In this document: positions 1 to 64,000 of the stretch, one piece after another
Position numbering within the stretch: position 1 is the stretch's first letter
Layout: the number at the start of each line of letters is the position of its first letter
Assembly: GCA_026182355.1 (NCBI GenBank)
Contig: JAPFBL010000068.1
Location: 7,973,001 to 8,037,000 of the forward strand
Source: Hermatobates lingyangjiaoensis
Lineage: Eukaryota; Arthropoda; Insecta; Hemiptera; Hermatobatidae
Direction of reading: 5' to 3'
DNA length: 64,000 bases
Position numbers and translations under genes: made by a program
The notes under the pieces: model-generated
Databases searched by the model: none
Told to the model about the DNA's origin: nothing
The model's input: only the letters and a program-made list of their open reading frames with translations

Positions 1-230
1 AGCGTAGGCACTGCTGCGTCAAACTGACCACCACAGCTAGTAACCCAAGACATCAGTCGCTCCTCAAAGGAAGAAGCTACCATTCTAAGCCAAGACTGAA
101 CTATCACACTGGTAACACAGCAAAACAGAAGTATTACATTAGCCAGGGAAAGCTCTGCAGGCCCACCAGTCTTATTCGGGAAAAAAACTCCGCTTTGGAG
201 TTTCTGAAGTACGAAATCTTAAAATTTTGA
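1..230. other. GC-richer block with open frames on both strands, unidentified
   Basis: Frame 3 on + is open from the left edge to a stop near 230. On -, a frame is open from about 175 to the edge and contains a hydrophobic stretch (NVILLFCCVTSVIV). Composition differs from the AT-rich sequence around it. It could be the end of an exon or a repeat; I recognise no family. Confidence 0.2.
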
Positions 231-835
231 TATACTTCTCCTGGAAACCAAAAAAATTAGCGGAGTGTTCGTGAACGTTTTACTATTTATTTAAAATAAT
301 AGTTTTAAAAGATTCAATTTTTACTTTTAATAGTTGTAAATAATTAATAGCAGTGATTAAAGGCATTCCGTTGTTATATATAACTTTGAACTTTCCTGGA
401 CATCCAAAGCAATAGGTAAGTATAATCATAACTTATAATTTTATTTACAGTAAATATTTAGCTCTTAAATAGTTATATCATAGTACATAATAGAAGATAA
501 AATAGTATATTGTAGAATTTTATTGAAAAGAATTGAAAATTGAGATGTGAGTAGAACCTTTTGTGTCCGTTATTTAATGACGAACCATCTCTGGTCCATT
601 CTCAGCCTATTTATAACTTGTTGTCGTCACACAGGTCTAATATATCCGTTTCCTACGGCTCTAGTGGTGGCAGCTCTACTCGTATTAATAGAATATAGTG
701 TGCCGGTCTCACGAACTCATCTTCTTCATATTTTTAATATAGTTAGTTATATATATAACTGAAAAAGACATAACATAAACAAGTGGGTTTTTTTTCAGTT
801 ATTTATCTGTCCGATTTGGACCGTTTCGTTATTTC

Positions 836-863
<28 letters not shown>

Positions 864-869
<6 letters not shown>

Positions 870-1174
870 GATTGGTTGATGCGGGACCAAATAAGATTGA
901 CTCATTTTTCTCTTTTCTCCAGTTGAAGGCTTCTAGCTCTCATCGAAGTCACGTACAGCGGTTCTTCTCATCCATGGAGTCATCTCCGCCGACACAGCAA
1001 ATAGTATAAGGGCTCGCACTCCCTCAGAAAATAAACAGTTGCCGTGCGATGTCGACTTTTCCACTTCGAGAAGAACCGCTGTACGTGACTTCGATGAGAG
1101 CTAGAAGCCTTCAACTGGAGAAAAGAGAAAAAATGAGTCAACCTTATTTGGTCCCGCATCAACCAATCAGATAT
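864..1174. repeat. Hairpin repeat 1 flanked by (TA)n
   Basis: Arms of about 105 bp (864-968 and 1067-1174) are near-perfect reverse complements (CTGATTGGTTGATGCGGGAC on the left) around a spacer of about 98 bp. (TA)n lies on both sides. Short open frames here on both strands are products of the symmetry. Confidence 0.85.
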
Positions 1175-1289
1175 CAGAACCAGACACCTCATGTAGATTT
1201 TCAGTATATATTTATATTATATATAAATATATAATATATAAATAATATATATATATATATATATATATAGTATATATATATATATATAT

Positions 1290-1428
1290 AAACACACTTA
1301 CTGTCTCTAATTTTCGGTTGAACCGTCATCATGAGAGTTGAGATAGGGACACCAAGTGCGCTTGGTGTCCCTATCTCAACTCTCCTGATGACGGTTCAAC
1401 CGAAAATTAGAGACAGTAAGTGTGTTTG
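1290..1428. repeat. Hairpin repeat 2 with hammerhead-like motif, flanked by (TA)n
   Basis: Almost perfect palindrome of about 139 bp centred near 1359, with arms AACACACTTACTGTCTCTAA and its complement. The right arm carries CTGATGA at 1385-1391, a small GGTT/AACC hairpin and GAAA at 1402-1405. Related single arms recur at 25.5, 25.7, 34.8, 36.6 and 56.4 kb. Confidence 0.85.
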
Positions 1429-1494
1429 TTCCTTAGTTCTGTGTTTGTGATTACCGTGAAACGTTTGTTGTCCTTTTGGATCGTTTTCCTGTGT

Positions 1495-1535
<41 letters not shown>

Positions 1536-1565
1536 GCAGATCTTCTCTCAAGCATATTTTATTGA

Positions 1566-1730
1566 AAATGATTGCAGTTTCTGCGTTAACGACCTCTTTT
1601 TGTTAACTGATTTTAACCTCCTGGCTATTCTCCTTATTGTATTATAGTTTACCTACTACAATAAGGAGAATAGCCAGAAGGTTAGAATCAGTTAACAAAA
1701 AGGTCGTTAACGCAGAAACTGCGATCATTA
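1566..1730. repeat. Hairpin repeat 3 flanked by (TA)n
   Basis: Inverted arms 1566-1641 and 1655-1730 (TTCTGCGTTAACGACCTCTT and complement) with a loop of about 13 nt, between (TA)n tracts. Confidence 0.85.
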
Positions 1731-1783
1731 TATGATATATATATATATATTAGTATAAATAGGGAGCAGACTTTCTTTTATAC

Positions 1784-1956
1784 AAATTGTGTTGAACTGA
1801 ATTGCCTTAATCAAACATACCTTTCTTTTGAGCAGTTTTTCATATTTTGCTCAAATAATTCACCAACTAAATCAAGACGATTTGAAATTATCAAGAAAAT
1901 ATGAAAAACTGCTCAAAAGAAAGGTATGTTTGATGAAGGCAATTCAGTTCAACACA

Positions 1957-1960
<4 letters not shown>
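1784..1960. repeat. Hairpin repeat 4 flanked by (TA)n
   Basis: Inverted arms 1784-1848 and 1896-1960 (AAATTGTGTTGAACTGAATT and complement) around a 47 nt spacer, followed directly by a (TA)n tract. Confidence 0.85.
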
Positions 1961-1993
<33 letters not shown>

Positions 1994-2643
1994 AAAAAAT
2001 CACAAAAAATAAACACGAAATGCAAACAATGAAATTAAACCATAAGGGAAAAAAGTCCTTTTTCCCAGCTGTTTTGTTACCTTCCAAAATAAATGGTACA
2101 TACCATTTATGTTATCTTCTTAGTTCTTACTTTGTTAGCTCTCTGATGACATAAATTGAAAGGCCTCTGAGCATTTTTTCTATTGTTTTCTTTTTTTCTC
2201 CTGGTGGTTTAATTTCATATATATTTATATATATGAACCCTGCTACCGTAATTTATTTTTTATCACATGCCAGATATTTTTCTAGGTAAAAAAAAATAAA
2301 AAATACTGAGTATTGGTTTTAAGCCTATTTTAATCGAAAGAAATTCGGAAAAGCTATCCAACTTACCTACAGTTGGCTAAAAAAATAATATGCTTTTAGA
2401 TGACCAAAAAAACACATTTTCCATCATAACTGTACGTGAAAAACATATATGAGTAAAATTCCTTGCAAACTTCATTTTGTTGATATAACAAACCAGGTTT
2501 TTATAAGAACTAGGTTTGGATAAGAAGTTAAAATCGCTTAGGAGCCGATTCACTATACCTATCCACCAACCCCTTACTAAACATAAAATTTTAGCGTAAT
2601 TTATGACACAGCTTAAGTCGATATAAAATTATTACTAACCACC

Positions 2644-2860
2644 TGTGTGAAATCTGCGGCGGCTTCCAGGCAACCTGAGATGTGTGCCGCATGGTGAGTG
2701 AAGATGTAACCCTGTCATCGCGTTTCTTTGCAGCAATTAGGTGGGAGTAATATTAGGTTCGTTTTAAAGTGTTATCTTGTTAGATATACTTTGACTAATA
2801 CGTTAAACAGTATAAATGGATTTAATCCAACCCATCCATAAGTGGCGACTCCGATACGAT
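2644..2860 (+). mobile_element. LTR-like sequence with PBS-like end, copy 1 (degenerate)
   Basis: Shares with 3486-3700 a series of blocks: TTTCTTTG-CAGC-AAT, GGGAGTAAT, GTTAGATA..ACTTTGACTAA / GATAGGAGTGTACTTT, and a TTAAACA..TAAA block near the end. It is followed by CCATCC..AGTGGCGACTCCGATACG (2833-2858), which resembles the TGGCGACC-type primer-binding site after Gypsy LTRs. Family assignment is inference; no gag or pol is visible. Confidence 0.45.
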
Positions 2861-3485
2861 TAATTCGTTGATGTTTCGCTTATATTGTTAATATTTTCAA
2901 ATAATTAACACAGACACCGATATAGCGTCCCCAGAACCTTGTTCTACAGTTTTTCATAGACATCAAGTACTGCACGTTGTCATCCTCCACCATTTTCACC
3001 CTCAAACTTAATTGTCTAGTATTTGCAAGTCTAAGCTCATTATATTGGACAATATTATTGATGAAAAGCTTAGTTTCAACTATGTAGTTGTATAATACCT
3101 TGCGTTGGTCATTTAGCAGCAGAGGTGTCAGATATTTTTCTAGAAAATCATCATCAAGAACTCCATCAATAACTGTTCGGATACCGAAATAATTAAATAT
3201 TATCAAATTTAATTATTTGGATACCGAAGAAAAACAGATATAAAGATTCTTAACTGAGATGAACTGAGTTAGCCACCGGTTAAGAGAAATGCGCCATTTA
3301 GTAGGTACTGCAACTCTGAACGAGGATGTTCTTAAAGCTGTTTCTTCAGCATTTAGCAGTTAAATTCGATATGTTTTAGTGAAGAGTCAGCCCAATTTAA
3401 CAGTATTCATTGACTTGGTGGACCAAGCATTTTCATAAGAACTGGGTCAGAACTGTTTCTCTAAAGGGTTAGTCCTATGCCAACC

Positions 3486-3700
3486 GTGACATTTGCCGGC
3501 CAGCATGAGACATGCGCCAGCTGATGGTCGACGGTGTGACTTTTCGTCGCTTTCTTTGGCAGCCAATAAGAGGGAGTAATCTCGAGTTCAGTTTATATCG
3601 TTTTTTATTTGTTTGATAGGAGTGTACTTTCATTTTTACATTAAACAATAAAGTGAATTTTTTTTCGACCTCATCCTCACCTCTGTGGATAATGCTCCGT
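3486..3700 (+). mobile_element. LTR-like sequence, copy 2 (degenerate)
   Basis: Direct copy of 2644-2860, about 840 bp downstream, with GACATTTGCC..CCAGCATGAGACATGCGCC, TTTCTTTGGCAGCCAATAAG and GGGAGTAATCTCGAG. It also runs into a decayed CATCC..GTGG..CTCCG segment, so it contains the leader as well as the LTR. The copies could be two decayed solo elements or the two ends of a collapsed element. The sequence between them has no recognised gene. Confidence 0.4.
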
Positions 3701-3988
3701 ATGTTTGTCCGTCTGTCGATCCCAAATGGCATTATTAATCTTGATGGAATTTTATATGTTCAATTTTAAATTTTTGTGCGTTCAGTTGGGAGGTAGTTTA
3801 AATACTCAAGTTAGGAGATGTTCTTAAAGACCTTTTCAATCCCTAACTAATGGATATCAAAACTTAAACAAAATACGAGTTGTTTATGCCGTTTGGAACT
3901 GCTTATTATGAGGTAGCTCATTATAAGAAGTTAGTAGTCAGCTTGAGTGCGAGTACAAGTTCTTTTTTAAAGTAGATTTCTGTTACAG

Positions 3989-62684
<58,696 letters not shown>

Positions 62685-63268
62685 GTGAGTTTATAACGAT
62701 TTAAAATATTTTTGCTTTATAAAGGTTTTTTTTATAAAAGGGTGAATATGGAATTGAAATAAGGAAGACTACATAACGAAATAAATTACTAAAAAGAGGA
62801 ATTGCTAGTAGAGAATTAACTTCAAAATTAATTTATTAATGCATATAAAATGTGTTTTTTCAAAAAGTCGCTTATAATATTTGCCTATACAATAGCCGAG
62901 TGCTATTCGGCTTGAATGGATGGAAAGTGTGGTTTATTTATTAATTGGTACTCATAAGTAACCACAGTTCTGGTTGGAAACTTTAGTTCATCCTTATTCT
63001 GTAAAATTTCACAGAACTGGTTATACATTGGGAACTAAATTTGGTCTAACTAATTTTTTAGTCTAACTTTTTTTTTTCTAACTAAGATTTTTAACTAATC
63101 TCAGGAACGAGTAAAGAATGCAAACCGACGACATTACGTTCTCTCCGAGACGATGTGTGCAATATTTTCAATCTTGATGTAAAAAGATCTAATATCCTTT
63201 TCTCAAATGATGCCAAATATTCAGACACTTTATTTATGATTAATAGCAAATAGTATATGATTTTAACC

Positions 63269-64000
63269 CAGGAGTGTCAAACAGCTCGGCTGGGGGTTTG
63301 GTGCGTTCCGGGGGATAAATCTGCATTATTATAAAAAACAAGAATGAATTTACTTTAATTTTTTCTTTAAAACTTATGGTTTTATACGCACACACGACAT
63401 GAAAGAAACATGGGGCGAAACTAACACAAGGAGGTGGTAGCATTAAAAGTCTATTAGCATTAAAAGAGCCTGTTGGCAGCAATCTACTTTTCCTTTATCC
63501 TCGCACGTTCATCTGCAAAATGTCTCTGTCAAACAGGAGAAAACTGGACACAGAGTGTCAAATTTTTCAAGAAAACTGGACGGGTTCTTATATGCTTACG
63601 GAGGAAAATGGAGACCCGTGTGCCTGGTGTACCAGAAACAAGTTTCGGTGTTTAAAGAGTAAAATATTTGCCACCACTATGAAACTGAGTATGTGAAAAT
63701 CTAGCTTCATGGATAACATACAAAAGAGAAGGTAAATGAAATGATGGTGCATCTGAGAAAACAGATTTTCCTGCTTATGGAAACTGTTTTCACCCGTAGT
63801 AGAGAAGACAGTATCCTACGGTGAAAGCCAGCTTCTTAATTGCGAGCCTAATAGCATTAGCATCAAAGCCGTGCAGCGATGGAAAGTTTGTCAAAAACTT
63901 CATGCTGCTGACGGCTGCCAAAATTGTGTGTCCTGAGAAGCTACATGCTTTTGCCAATATTATCCTGACAAGAATGCCGTGGCAGACAAACTACCGGTAG
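63269..64000 (+). mobile_element. hAT transposon, left end and decayed transposase start (truncated by window)
   Basis: CAGGAGTGTCAAACAGC at 63269 resembles hAT terminal repeats (CAGGGGTGTCAAAC type). An ATG at 63520 opens MSLSNRRKLDTECQIFQENW then TGSYMLTEENGDP. After frame changes come VCLVYQKQVSVFKE, NICHHYETEYVK, and VKASFLIASLIALASKPCSD, then KIVCPEKLHAFANIILT. This order (BED-like Cys and His pair, then ASF-L-A ... K-F-V-K ... CPEK) is that of ZBED/GTF2IRD2-like hAT transposases. An in-frame TAA after VFKE and a one-base loss near 63975 show decay. Confidence 0.78.

Noticed and set aside
350..414. Donor-like GTAAGTATA at 415 with a possible short exon before it.
   Set aside because: The longest open frame ends in a stop codon exactly before the donor, and no Ig or other motif is visible.
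2880..3206. Open frame of 108 codons on the minus strand between the two LTR-like copies.
   Set aside because: Opposite to the LTR orientation and without a recognised gag, pol or other motif.

Overview
The window is eukaryotic: very AT-rich, dense in (TA)n and other microsatellites, and with only short open frames. It looks like animal DNA, probably an arthropod. The tail of a tRNA-derived SINE made of AACCT (TTAGG) pentamers, the arthropod telomere unit, fits this but is weak evidence. A chelicerate such as a horseshoe crab or spider is my guess, not something the sequence proves.

One large gene runs on the + strand through almost the whole window and continues past the right edge. I could place 30 coding exons, about 1,324 codons, with GT/AG borders and compatible phases from 3989 to 62684. 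They encode one short linker exon, then 14 complete immunoglobulin (I-set-like) domains and the first half of a fifteenth. Nearly every Ig domain is split over two exons. All introns at domain borders are phase 1, so domains are symmetrical 1-1 modules. Long tandem Ig arrays of this kind, preceded by a non-Ig domain, point to a hemicentin (fibulin-6-like) extracellular matrix protein. The VWA start and the EGF/fibulin end would lie outside the window. Ig7 to Ig13 alternate between two exon-length types (about 145+123 nt and about 162+95 nt), which suggests that a two-domain unit was duplicated in tandem.

The rest is intron filled with mobile DNA. From left to right: four long hairpins bounded by TA repeats (0.86-1.96 kb); two copies of an LTR-like sequence (2.6-3.7 kb); a Helitron with intact ends and a decayed PIF1-type helicase fragment (5478-6851) and a sister copy (21243-22525); a tRNA-derived SINE with target-site duplications (7219-7545) and a second copy in the other orientation (60102-60428); many Penelope-like element (PLE) fragments: GIY-YIG endonuclease pieces at 17.9, 29.9, 35.0, 41.8 and 61.2 kb and a reverse transcriptase at 38.6-39.6 kb; a SPIN/Charlie-like hAT MITE (24959-25255); a 1.5 kb element with about 130 bp inverted repeats (26329-27836); a 270 bp MITE (52474-52746); and a decayed hAT transposase of the ZBED/GTF2IRD2-like type at the right edge (63269-64000).

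The most interesting shared signal is a short motif, CTGATGA, small hairpin, GAAA, found at least a dozen times, often inside the TA-flanked inverted repeats. It resembles the hammerhead ribozyme core known from Penelope-like elements. I see no CRISPR, operon, rRNA or functional tRNA gene.
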